64,000 bases of DNA, taken from Candidatus Margulisiibacteriota bacterium. GTDB taxonomy: Bacteria > Margulisbacteria > WOR-1 > JAHJIW01. Location: contig JAHJIW010000017.1 of NCBI GenBank assembly GCA_018823125.1, forward strand, positions 1 through 64,000. The letters run 5' to 3'. Of this stretch, positions 17,846 through 25,892 are shown piece by piece; the first letter of the stretch is position 1, and the number at the start of each line of letters is the position of its first letter. Both the position numbers and the translations under genes were made by a program. Under the pieces are notes generated by a model. The model was given only the letters and a program-made list of their open reading frames with translations, had not been told where the DNA came from and searched no databases.

Positions 17846-18649
17846 CTAGGTTCGTCGAAACTGAGCAACTTGCCTATCCCAAAACTGTGTAACTCTTCTT
17901 AGGTCCGCTGCCGAGGGGCCGTCTTCAAAAACATCTCCGTCTCTGGTCGCTAATTCACGCACCGGGTAAGTAGATAAATCACCATCCCGATGAAAGTTAA
18001 TCCTAAAACCTCTTCGAGCATTGCTACTTTCTTGTGCGACCAGCAGGAGGCTGCCCTGAAACAATAAAACTTCCATCGGTTTATTATAATGCGCCCCGCT
18101 TCTGAGAAGGCATCGGCTTGAATAGTACAAAGTTTTTCTGCCGGTGATTTGATCAATATAAGAACAAGCCAATCCTCTGGTCCCATCCAGTGCTGGTTGA
18201 CTGAAGGAATAGATGGCACCGTCGGCGGTAAAAGCTAAAATATCAACTTCGGAAAAACAACCAACATAATTCCGTTCCTCCATCCTTTCAAACCCGGTGA
18301 AGTGCAGGCCAATATATTCAAACATGTTTTCTCGTCTCAGCCACTGCAACGCAACTTCTTTCAAAAACTGTTTAAAGTCTGTATTGCGGGCTTTCCTGAA
18401 AAAAGACGCCTCTGCTTTTCGGATTAACAAAGAGCGATCACGAGAGGGAACCCGTTTAATGGGATGCTCATTTGATGGTTCTTGTAATAAATAGGGATGC
18501 TTTAAGCTCCCGTTTTGTCTTAAAAACAACGAACGAGGTGCCGGACGCGAAAAAGCACGGCGCGGCATCCTGGTCCGGGGTTGAACTATTGCCCAACCTT
18601 GGGGACCGTCAGCATGCATTCTTCCTTTAGGTATTGCGCTACTCACCAT
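17846..18649 (-). CDS. Orphan Arg-rich protein, 267 aa, downstream gene of a sigma-28-like operon
   Basis: Frame open to 18688, but GGAGGG at 18655-18660 points to ATG 18649 (267 residues), overlapping the end of the upstream gene by 11 bases. The N-terminal ~75 residues are basic and low-complexity (PRTRMPRRAFSRPAPRSL) with no signal peptide. The rest looks globular, with a beta-rich C-terminal half (CFSEVDILAFTADGAIYSFS...). No domain is recognised. Coupling to the 594-aa gene implies a shared function. Confidence 0.65.
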   Translation of the reverse strand: MVSSAIPKGRMHADGPQGWAIVQPRTRMPRRAFSRPAPRSLFLRQNGSLKHPYLLQEPSNEHPIKRVPSRDRSLLIRKAEASFFRKARNTDFKQFLKEVALQWLRRENMFEYIGLHFTGFERMEERNYVGCFSEVDILAFTADGAIYSFSQPALDGTRGLACSYIDQITGRKTLYYSSRCLLRSGAHYNKPMEVLLFQGSLLLVAQESSNARRGFRINFHRDGDLSTYPVRELATRDGDVFEDGPSAADLRRVTQFWDRQVAQFRRT

Positions 18650-20423
18650 CATTGCCCTCCGGCGGAACATAGACAAACATCGATTCAATTAATTGATGGG
18701 TCAGATCACGATAATTTGCTTCTAAATAATCAGATCTAAGGATACGAACTATTTCATCAAAACTAATCCAATTTCCATTTACCGCATGCCTCCATTTTGC
18801 CGGTCGGTCAAACAAGGTCCAAAAAGGAATCCATCGGTTAATATGAAAACCGGTGTATCTACCCAAGGCAACCACTTCGTCAGATAACCTTAGAGTAATC
18901 GGCCTTAATGCAATCGGTGACTGGCCAGATTGCCAGTCGCTTTCCCGATGCCAAAACTCTACAATTTTTAATCGGCCTTGTAATTCACGGGTCCTGGAAT
19001 ATAAATGATTAACGCCCGGAGGCAAGCTGGCAAATTCCAGACTGCGCAAGCTACCACGAATAACTTTATACACCCGTTTAATCGGAGTCTGGCCACGCAC
19101 TCCGTCCCGTGCCATCCACTCTTCAGGATAAACTTCAGATCCAGCGGTTCGGAAACAAAAATTAACATAATCACTAGTTGAAGCCACCATTTCCCGGTAC
19201 GCTTCCGTACTGTTATAACGAATGATTTCCCAACTATCGCCATTTTTTTGCGCAACAGAGTGGCCATCTAAAATAATTGGGGGCATAGAATTTCTTACCT
19301 CTGCACTCGGCCAAAAACTAATTTCTTTGCGGTCTTGGCCAGCTAATATTCTTCCAAAAACCGGTTTTCCAATATAATCTCCGTAACCCTTAAAAGCCAG
19401 GGATCTGCCGGTTATTCGTAGACGAATGCAACCTTCCCTATCAACTATATTTGGTAATAAAAGGTCAAGATGGTGCCCGGCTTCATAATCTTCTAACAAG
19501 AAATTTGAAACCCTTCTTATGTCAACATCCCTTTGCTGCGAAGGACTGCGTCCGTCTGCATAAATAATTTCTGGTATTGCCAAAGGCTTCCATTTACTCC
19601 AGCCGTATCCCCGATTGCATCTTCTGGATACCACCGCAACTTTAATCGGATCCGCGTAATCTTCCGGCTTAACTTCCCGATCATAAAAATTAACTACGGT
19701 CCAATGTTCTGTCCCGCGGTTAACTCGATAAAAAATGGCATAAACTTTATCCAATCCCTTAAAACCATGGATCATCGGTTCAGCACCCTTGCCGGTAGCG
19801 TACTGGATATATTTTTTTGTGTGTCCATCCGAAGTACTAGTGGTTACCGTAAACCAACGGCCATAATGTTCATGGGGCTTTAATTTTCCGTTTAAAACAT
19901 CAATCGTAGGCTGGCGTTCTCTCCGCATTTCCTGTCTCGTAGTTAAACCGGATAATCTTTTAGGTCTACGCAATATTTGCCAATCAGTACTACCGACCCT
20001 TTTTTCAGCTATGACCAGGCTAATACAAGATTGACTCATAATGCCCCAGGTAGAAGCTTCGCTCCAGTCCCAACCATACAAAACTTTTCTTTTGATTCCA
20101 TTCGAAGTCTCTTCTTGTCTGACTGCTACCAAAAGTCTTTCTCGGCCATTTAACCCTAAAGTGTCTCGCATTTTTTTACCATCGTTGGCAATAACAATGA
20201 CATTCAATCTTCCGTTATATACTTCATACGATCGACAAAATACTTCATCGCGACGCATATCTCTAAGTAGACAATTTCTTAAGTCATTAGTATTAAAACG
20301 GCCTTCAATAATTTTATGGGCGCCCCGAAAAATTCCTTGATTGCGCCACCTACGCATCTGAATCTGCGCAGGAAGAACCGTTTTCCTAATACCAGCATTT
20401 TTTGTTGCTAATGACACAACCAT
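18639..20423 (-). CDS. Orphan Arg-rich protein, 594 aa, sigma-28-like promoter
   Basis: 594 residues from ATG 20423 with AAAGGG upstream. No signal peptide or transmembrane segment. The N-terminus is basic and disordered-looking. The body appears beta-rich, with a recurring pattern of the form (Y/H)K(V/I)I.G ... L.GRL.IV near residues ~38-75 and ~440-490, which suggests weak internal repeats. No family is recognised. Preceded by a sigma-28-like promoter and followed by the overlapping 267-aa gene. A cytoplasmic or flagellar-exported protein is possible; no function can be assigned. Confidence 0.7.
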   Translation of the reverse strand: MVVSLATKNAGIRKTVLPAQIQMRRWRNQGIFRGAHKIIEGRFNTNDLRNCLLRDMRRDEVFCRSYEVYNGRLNVIVIANDGKKMRDTLGLNGRERLLVAVRQEETSNGIKRKVLYGWDWSEASTWGIMSQSCISLVIAEKRVGSTDWQILRRPKRLSGLTTRQEMRRERQPTIDVLNGKLKPHEHYGRWFTVTTSTSDGHTKKYIQYATGKGAEPMIHGFKGLDKVYAIFYRVNRGTEHWTVVNFYDREVKPEDYADPIKVAVVSRRCNRGYGWSKWKPLAIPEIIYADGRSPSQQRDVDIRRVSNFLLEDYEAGHHLDLLLPNIVDREGCIRLRITGRSLAFKGYGDYIGKPVFGRILAGQDRKEISFWPSAEVRNSMPPIILDGHSVAQKNGDSWEIIRYNSTEAYREMVASTSDYVNFCFRTAGSEVYPEEWMARDGVRGQTPIKRVYKVIRGSLRSLEFASLPPGVNHLYSRTRELQGRLKIVEFWHRESDWQSGQSPIALRPITLRLSDEVVALGRYTGFHINRWIPFWTLFDRPAKWRHAVNGNWISFDEIVRILRSDYLEANYRDLTHQLIESMFVYVPPEGNDGE

Positions 20424-20498
20424 GATTATCCCTTTCGCGTACCTTACCGGGGAAAGGCAGAAGCAAAAAACTTCGCAGTTTAATATTTATACATAAAT

Positions 20499-20526
20499 AT
20501 ATCGGCAAACGGGGTTAAGAATTGCA
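20499..20526 (-). promoter_or_regulatory. Sigma-28-like promoter of the 594-aa/267-aa operon
   Basis: Minus strand: TGCAATTC, 12 bases, GCCGATAT. The -10 is the exact sigma-D/FliA consensus. Predicted leader is about 70 bases. Confidence 0.6.
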
Positions 20527-20560
20527 GAATTTGGGGCAATTATTTTTGCTTATGTAATAA

Positions 20561-20929
20561 TTAAGCGGATATAGCTGCCGGTTTGAACTTAGCCGTCACC
20601 GGCGCTTCGTAAACTTCAGTATATTGAGTACGACGTTTTACATTATTCAGGCCGGGAAATTTAACGCGCGCTAAATTTTCAAAGTGTGCCGATGCTCCCC
20701 AGGGAAGCAAACTTTTAAAATTACCATTTGGATTTGCATCTCTTAAAGCTATCACCTTAAAGTGCAGTTCCGCACCATATGCATGTTGTTCCCGTTGGCG
20801 ATAAGCACTTGAGCTTTCTCTCGGCGAAGGGGTACGGGAGGCGGATCGTCTTTGGGCCCTTCCATTCCAGGTAGCCATAATTGACTCACGATGAGAGGGG
20901 ATTCTCGGTCTTCCAACAATACGAACCAC
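20561..20929 (-). CDS. Orphan small basic protein, 122 aa
   Basis: 122 residues from GTG 20929, which has GGAGG seven bases upstream. The first ~50 residues are strongly basic and Ser/Arg-rich (RAQRRSASRTPSPRESSSAYRQRE), the rest is a short globular-looking segment (AELHFKVIALRDANPNGNFKSLLPWGASAHFENLARVKFPG). No family recognised. Second gene of a pair with the 194-aa protein, 30 bases downstream of it. Confidence 0.6.
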   Translation of the reverse strand: MVRIVGRPRIPSHRESIMATWNGRAQRRSASRTPSPRESSSAYRQREQHAYGAELHFKVIALRDANPNGNFKSLLPWGASAHFENLARVKFPGLNNVKRRTQYTEVYEAPVTAKFKPAAISA

Positions 20930-20959
20930 TTTTGTACCTCCAAGGGTATCTTAAAAATA

Positions 20960-21544
20960 CTAAATTAAACCTTTATCGTTTAACAGCCTTCCAATAATCT
21001 GCGCTCTGCCGGCATGGAACCCGGTAGGCCGAAGACTAATTCTCAGCGGAGGACAAATGGTTGCCGCCTCCAGCACTTCCGCATTGATGCGCGGACTATT
21101 CTCTCCAACCCTTACTACCGTTAAGGCTTCTCCCAAACGAGTAGCATTAACCATACATTTTTGAAGCACTCTCCAACGATTACCTTCCGGCGTAAAATGC
21201 ACCACCACATCTCTTACGTTTTTATTGTCCGGAGTGCCCGTCAAAATTATCGAACCATCTCTCAACAACGCAATAAATGGAGATCTTTCTATATCAGAAG
21301 AAAGTGCTCCGCGATTATCCAGAAGACAAAACCTGCTTTGTTCAACAAACTGAGCAAAAATTCCTTCCGCTACCCTATGCCTATTTATCACAAAATCAGA
21401 CCTATAGCCAAAAGACATATCCGGTAAGGAACTAGTGATTGCACCGGATCGCCTTGGAGCAGGGATTGCGCTTCTTTGCCGAAGAGCAGTTGTCCATTCG
21501 TTAATCATCCTTCTATATACCGGATTTCCTTTGATTTTGCTCAT
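20960..21544 (-). CDS. Orphan protein, 194 aa, sigma-28-like promoter
   Basis: The frame is open to 21592, but the promoter overlaps that region. ATG 21544 has GGAGG five bases upstream and is taken as the start (MSKIKGNPVYRRM). 194 residues; basic Pro/Ser/Arg-rich N-terminal ~45 residues, then a globular-looking part containing SPFIALLRDGSIILTGTPDN and VVVHFTPEGNRWRVLQKC. No signal peptide, no recognised domain. Confidence 0.65.
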   Translation of the reverse strand: MSKIKGNPVYRRMINEWTTALRQRSAIPAPRRSGAITSSLPDMSFGYRSDFVINRHRVAEGIFAQFVEQSRFCLLDNRGALSSDIERSPFIALLRDGSIILTGTPDNKNVRDVVVHFTPEGNRWRVLQKCMVNATRLGEALTVVRVGENSPRINAEVLEAATICPPLRISLRPTGFHAGRAQIIGRLLNDKGLI

Positions 21545-21582
21545 TTTTTCCTCCATTAAACATACTGCGTTTCCTACTATAT

Positions 21583-21610
21583 ATATCGACAATTTGGGGA
21601 GGAAATTTCA
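21583..21610 (-). promoter_or_regulatory. Sigma-28-like promoter of the 194-aa/122-aa operon
   Basis: Minus strand: TGAAATTT, 12 bases, GTCGATAT. The start codon lies about 38 bases downstream of the -10. Confidence 0.65.
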
Positions 21611-21627
21611 CTTTTTGGGGGCCAAAA

Positions 21628-22164
21628 TCAGCTTAAGAGGTCGGTAATTATTTTGATGATCTCATCCGTAAGCTTGTCGCGGTTTTCCTTAGTGACTTCT
21701 ATAATAATAGTATCTTCGCGGTCTTTAATTTTATCCGCGAATTCATCTTTTTTACTCATGATGGTGCCCAAAACAATCTTTGAACTAGCTAATGCTTCAA
21801 CAATCGACAGTTTCACCAGTTCAGAAAATAATTCCATCTTGCCAATCTCATCAATCACGATCACATCCGCATCCCGCTGGGCTTTAATCAACGCATCCGC
21901 ACCTACATCTTCCAGGTTTTCCTCATTAACCGTATATTTACCAACTTTATGGGGCCCCTTGAAATCTACGTGTGACAAAATTGATTCATCGCCGTTTAAA
22001 GTCGTAATTTTAAAACCTTTTCTTTCGCCGTCTTCGCGAATTTCAGAAGTATAAAAGCCCTGCGCATTAACATTTCCAAGCCGGCCGATAATTTCTTTAA
22101 TTAAAGTGGTTTTGCCGCACCCCGGAACACCACGCAATAATATATTAGTTATTTTTTCATCCAT
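21628..22164 (-). CDS. THEP1-type nucleoside-triphosphatase
   Basis: 178 residues of the NTPase_1/THEP1 family (PF03266): P-loop LRGVPGCGKTTLIKEI at ~10-25, Walker B VIVIDEIGKMELFS at ~100-113, and the family-typical GFYTSEIRE. Members hydrolyse NTPs in vitro; the physiological role is unclear. Third gene of an operon, overlapping the DUF167 gene by 8 bases. Confidence 0.85.
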   Translation of the reverse strand: MDEKITNILLRGVPGCGKTTLIKEIIGRLGNVNAQGFYTSEIREDGERKGFKITTLNGDESILSHVDFKGPHKVGKYTVNEENLEDVGADALIKAQRDADVIVIDEIGKMELFSELVKLSIVEALASSKIVLGTIMSKKDEFADKIKDREDTIIIEVTKENRDKLTDEIIKIITDLLS

Positions 22165-22381
22165 TGTTTTCTATCTCCACGGTTTTATCTCTACCTTTGT
22201 CTCCCCGGATAATCTTAATCTGTCGTTTTTTAACTTTAAAATGCTCAGCCAAAAACTCAATCAAAGCTTTATTGGCTTTCCCCTCTACCGGCGGCGCATT
22301 GAGATAAACTTTATAACGATTTTCTTCTTTTACGATTTTTTGTTTTTTGGCGTTGGGAATAACCCGAATATTTAAGCGCAT
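22157..22381 (-). CDS. DUF167/YggU family protein
   Basis: 74 residues with the characteristic N-terminus RLNIRVIPNAKKQKIV and the core LNAPPVEGKANKALIEFLAEHFKV of the DUF167 (YggU) family. Function unknown; small cytoplasmic alpha/beta protein. Located between, and translationally linked to, the phosphoesterase and the THEP1 NTPase. Confidence 0.88.
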   Translation of the reverse strand: MRLNIRVIPNAKKQKIVKEENRYKVYLNAPPVEGKANKALIEFLAEHFKVKKRQIKIIRGDKGRDKTVEIENNG

Positions 22382-22383
22382 AA

Positions 22384-22881
22384 CTAAACTTCAATAATTC
22401 TTACATCGATATTTTTATCGTTTACATCCAAAATAGCATAAGAAGGTTTGAATCCTCGTTTGTCATCGGGTTTAAGATGGCCGGGATTAATAAATCTTAT
22501 CCCCTTTTTTACTTCATCCCGCGGAACATGCGTGTGACCGTGTAAAACCACATCTACTTCCTTTTTGGCCACGATTTCTTCCGGCTTTATCTCGTCCGAT
22601 AAATCGTTTTTATGGGATTCGGCGGTGTGGGTAATTAAAAACTTAAGACCTTCAAAAGTTTTAATGAGGCGGTGTGCTTCTCCCGGATGCTGATAAACCT
22701 CCTCAAAAACTCCCGGAATTATTATCAAATCGCACGGAACCGAGGATTTAATCGTATCCATGTCAGTCGAGTCATCGCCGAGATGAATAATGAGGTCAAC
22801 TTTGGCATCCACTAGCTTTTTAATTGCATTTTTCAAGATGCCAATATTGCCGTGACTATCCGAAACTAAACCAATTTTCAT
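22384..22881 (-). CDS. YfcE/MJ0936-type metallophosphoesterase
   Basis: 165 residues. Metal-binding motifs of the calcineurin-like phosphoesterase fold are in order: GLVSDSHGN (D-x-H), HLGDDSTD (GD), ITHTAESH, and VVLHGHTHVPR (GHTH). This matches the YfcE/MJ0936 group of small phosphodiesterases. First gene of the operon with DUF167 and THEP1. Predicted leaderless, with an extended -10 (TGTTATAAT) ending 9 bases before ATG 22881. Confidence 0.9.
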   Translation of the reverse strand: MKIGLVSDSHGNIGILKNAIKKLVDAKVDLIIHLGDDSTDMDTIKSSVPCDLIIIPGVFEEVYQHPGEAHRLIKTFEGLKFLITHTAESHKNDLSDEIKPEEIVAKKEVDVVLHGHTHVPRDEVKKGIRFINPGHLKPDDKRGFKPSYAILDVNDKNIDVRIIEV

Positions 22882-22926
22882 AGCGGGGATATTATAACAT
22901 AGTTGATTTTAGCGGGGCGCGCTGCG

Positions 22927-22981
22927 CGTGGAGTGGAGTTGAATCACTCGCTCGCAAGGACCATCGGGTTATGAGCCCGAC
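22927..22981 (-). pseudogene. tRNA-Met-like fragment
   Basis: The 17-base anticodon arm of the initiator tRNA next door (TCGGGCTCATAACCCGA) is present unchanged, followed by GGTCC as in the real tRNA, but there is no D-arm and the T-arm region is rearranged (GAGTG/CACTC with a 9-base loop). It looks like a partial, decayed copy. Confidence 0.4.
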
Positions 22982-22993
22982 AGATACATCTAA

Positions 22994-23136
<143 letters not shown>

Positions 23137-23162
23137 AGTTACTATTCAATTATCAATTATCT

Positions 23163-23186
23163 TTCGGGTTATGATGCCCGAGCGCT
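23163..23186 (-). pseudogene. Second tRNA-Met anticodon-arm remnant
   Basis: TCGGGCATCATAACCCGAA on the minus strand repeats the initiator anticodon arm with one inserted A. No other tRNA parts are recognisable. Confidence 0.35.
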
Positions 23187-23190
23187 AAAA

Positions 23191-23216
23191 AAGCCGCTTA
23201 CGCGACTTTAGTTAAA
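23191..23216 (-). terminator. Candidate intrinsic terminator
   Basis: On the minus strand GTCGC-GTAA-GCGGC is followed by TTTTTT. It lies just downstream of an extended -10-like TGTTATAAT and upstream of the tRNA, so a very short transcript may end here. Confidence 0.45.
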
Positions 23217-23240
23217 CTTGATTATAACACAAAAAAAACT

Positions 23241-23271
23241 GCCCCGAAAGGTGAAATCGGCGGGGCTTTTT
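23241..23271. terminator. Hairpin terminator, T-tracts on both strands
   Basis: GCCCCG/CGGGGC stem followed by TTTTT on the plus strand and, after AG, by eight T on the minus strand. It overlaps the candidate promoter at 23252-23279. Confidence 0.6.
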
Positions 23272-23279
23272 GACGAGAT
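23252..23279 (+). promoter_or_regulatory. Sigma-28-like promoter of the RelA/SpoT-like gene (weaker match)
   Basis: TGAAATCG, 12 bases, GACGAGAT. The CGA core and spacing match the other sites, but one core base differs (G for T). Confidence 0.4.
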
Positions 23280-23367
23280 AAATATGCTAAAAGGCTGTTT
23301 TGCAGATTAACCTCGAGATTAACTACACTTAAAGGCCGCACCAAAGTTTTATTTAAAGGAGGAAACA

Positions 23368-25824
23368 ATGGCTGGTCGTGTGCCCCCACCCAACAAACCC
23401 GGCCCTAGGACAGGCTTGCCTGTTCTTAGAAAAAGAACATTGTTGCCTCCTACAACACCATCCAATGCTCCTATAAGACACATCATAAATGCTACATCAA
23501 CCATTGCCTTACATTTATCTTCGAGAATAGGCGGGCTACAGGAAATAAGCATTCTTGAATCTCCTCAAGACCTTACAAAAAAACCTCACCTGATAAACAT
23601 TAGAAGATATCTTTTTAAACAAATTGCCCTAAATTCAAAACCAGAACACCGCGACCGAATATTAGCGCTGTGCAATCAGGCAGCAAAAGATGCCAAACAA
23701 AGCGAAGCAACCTTTGATAGAGACACTTTTTTATCCGCCAGCGGCGCTGCACTTTACTATTTAAGAGGAAGAAAAAGAAAATACGTTCCCACCCCGGAAG
23801 AACTAGCGCAAGGGATAAAACGAAGAGATGATGTTGCACATTCGATCGACGTATGCGAATTTGCTTCCCAATTCAGACATGAATGCAGCACCACGGTGCT
23901 ATGTGCCGACATGCTACACGATACCGTAGAAGATTCGCCTTACACATTGAAACAAATGGAAGCCGAATTTGGACCGGGAGTCGCTTTTCTGGTAGACGGG
24001 AAAACCAAAATTTCAAACCCGGAAATTGATGCTAAAACTACCCTCGTACACTTAAAACGGCGCCTTGAGGAAAGAGCTCGGGAACCAATAAGAGAAGCAC
24101 TCATCACGTTTATCAACGAAATGGAATCTCACCCGGACAAAGCCGCGGAAGAAATCAATACGCAAATTAAACTAATTTTATATTGGCTCGTTGATCCCCG
24201 GGTTGCCTTAATTGCGGCCGAAGATAGGGCTTGCATTCTCTCTGAAAAAGGCTTAAGTCAAATGATAAGAACGAAAAAAGCGCAGGAAGCACTACGCATC
24301 CATTTCCCCTTACTTTATATTATGGGAAGCATGCGTGCCGCACGCAGAATTTCGAATTTAGCCTTCAGCATTCTTGAGCCGGACAAGTTCCAAAGATTAA
24401 GAGAAACAATAGATACCACTATGCAAGAGTACGGTCCTTTATTAGATCAGGTATCTGCAGCAATTGAAGCAACCGGAAAGAATTATAACATTGAAACTCA
24501 AAAACATCCGCGCACTCCCTTTGAATTGCGCAACGTAGAAATAAATCGAGAATTATATACCGGCGTAAAGTCTATGGCCCATCCCCTGCACGATGTGGCC
24601 ATGATGCAAATCATTGTCCCGGACCGCACCGCCTGTTTTGAAATGTTATCTCAGGTTCACCAGCTAGAAATCAACAGCAAAAGGGTTGTGCCGCTTAACC
24701 GCTACTTCAGAAATTATATCGATGATCCAAAATTAAACGGTTACCAGTCTTTACATACTGCAGTTGAAGCGGTAGACGAAAGCGGCAACGCGGTTACCAT
24801 CAGATTTCAAATCCGCACTCCCGAGATGCAAAAAGTTGCCGAGCAGGGAATTATGGCCGAAGCGTATAAGGACGGAAAATATACCCGGCCGCCGCTGGCC
24901 ATAATTGATTCACATTTCCTGTTCGAACTGCTGGATCCTCAGCTGAGTAATCTCGAAGCACGTTTTAATCTTATTGATGCATTAAGTGAAGCTACCCGGG
25001 TAACCGTAAGAGTAACCGGACCCAGCAATCCTAATACTTACGACTGCATATTACCGCCAAATCTTACTCCCTTTGAAGCAGCCTGGCACGTGGGCAGGGG
25101 AATGCATTTTAATCCGGATGGCACCTATTTTGGCCCCTCTCCCATCGCCAATCCCCACCAACCCATGGGGAAAAAAGTTGCTACAGTAACCATCAATACT
25201 CAGGAAGAATTATACCTGGGAGATCACCTTGCCCGCTTACAGCAAAATATGCCCATCTCTTTGGTTGCCGTCCGTGGACTTAGGCGCTGGCTCAAAGCCC
25301 AGGATGAAGAAACCCGAAAACTTTATGCAGAATACGCCCTCAACGAGGCTCTACAGCAATATCATTTAACCCTTGAAGATTTATATCGTCATCAAACCGA
25401 TCTACCCGCCAGTGTTCCGCTGGATAAGATCAGAGACGATCTGGTTGGCTTTGGCCTGCATTCTGCCGCGGCTGCCACCGAATATATAATTGAAAAAATT
25501 AGAGAAAACGCGGAAGATGAATATGTATATTACGCATTTAATATCATAATCAAAAACCGGAGATCCTGGGAATCGGAATTGCGCACTACTCCCACCGTAG
25601 AAATTATTAGCCCACTGCGGGCATTGTTTGGTGAAGTTGAATTCGACATGGAACGCGAAATCAGAAATGACACCCAAACATACGAAATAACGCTTCCCAT
25701 CGGCTCGCCGATTGAAGTAACCATGGTCGAAAATCTCCAGAGAGAATTAAAAGAAAAATTTGTCGACCGGGTGGAAATTGCTTTATTTACAGAAATGCCG
25801 TTTACGCTTGACGATGAAGCTTAA
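23368..25824 (+). CDS. Divergent RelA/SpoT homologue (HD plus synthetase-like domains)
   Basis: 818 residues; ATG 23368 follows AAAGGAGG. Residues 1-55 are basic and Pro-rich, unlike ordinary Rel proteins. An HD hydrolase-like domain (~150-310) keeps the first His (DVAHSIDVCEF), LCADMLHDTVEDSP and FLVDGKTKIS. A synthetase-like domain (~375-510) keeps DVAMMQIIV and YIDDPKLNGYQSLHT. However, the usual E-V-Q-I-R-T is RFQIRT, and the G-loop region upstream is not recognisable. A TGS-like segment may follow (~560-640). Likely role in (p)ppGpp hydrolysis or signalling. Loss of the catalytic Glu makes ppGpp synthesis doubtful. A normal Rel may lie elsewhere in the genome. Confidence 0.75.
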   Translation: MAGRVPPPNKPGPRTGLPVLRKRTLLPPTTPSNAPIRHIINATSTIALHLSSRIGGLQEISILESPQDLTKKPHLINIRRYLFKQIALNSKPEHRDRILALCNQAAKDAKQSEATFDRDTFLSASGAALYYLRGRKRKYVPTPEELAQGIKRRDDVAHSIDVCEFASQFRHECSTTVLCADMLHDTVEDSPYTLKQMEAEFGPGVAFLVDGKTKISNPEIDAKTTLVHLKRRLEERAREPIREALITFINEMESHPDKAAEEINTQIKLILYWLVDPRVALIAAEDRACILSEKGLSQMIRTKKAQEALRIHFPLLYIMGSMRAARRISNLAFSILEPDKFQRLRETIDTTMQEYGPLLDQVSAAIEATGKNYNIETQKHPRTPFELRNVEINRELYTGVKSMAHPLHDVAMMQIIVPDRTACFEMLSQVHQLEINSKRVVPLNRYFRNYIDDPKLNGYQSLHTAVEAVDESGNAVTIRFQIRTPEMQKVAEQGIMAEAYKDGKYTRPPLAIIDSHFLFELLDPQLSNLEARFNLIDALSEATRVTVRVTGPSNPNTYDCILPPNLTPFEAAWHVGRGMHFNPDGTYFGPSPIANPHQPMGKKVATVTINTQEELYLGDHLARLQQNMPISLVAVRGLRRWLKAQDEETRKLYAEYALNEALQQYHLTLEDLYRHQTDLPASVPLDKIRDDLVGFGLHSAAAATEYIIEKIRENAEDEYVYYAFNIIIKNRRSWESELRTTPTVEIISPLRALFGEVEFDMEREIRNDTQTYEITLPIGSPIEVTMVENLQRELKEKFVDRVEIALFTEMPFTLDDEA

Positions 25825-25892
25825 TCGTTAGCTCATCGAAAATGAAAGTGCTAAAATAAAAAGGATGAGGGCCTTAAAAGGCCGGGATAAAA

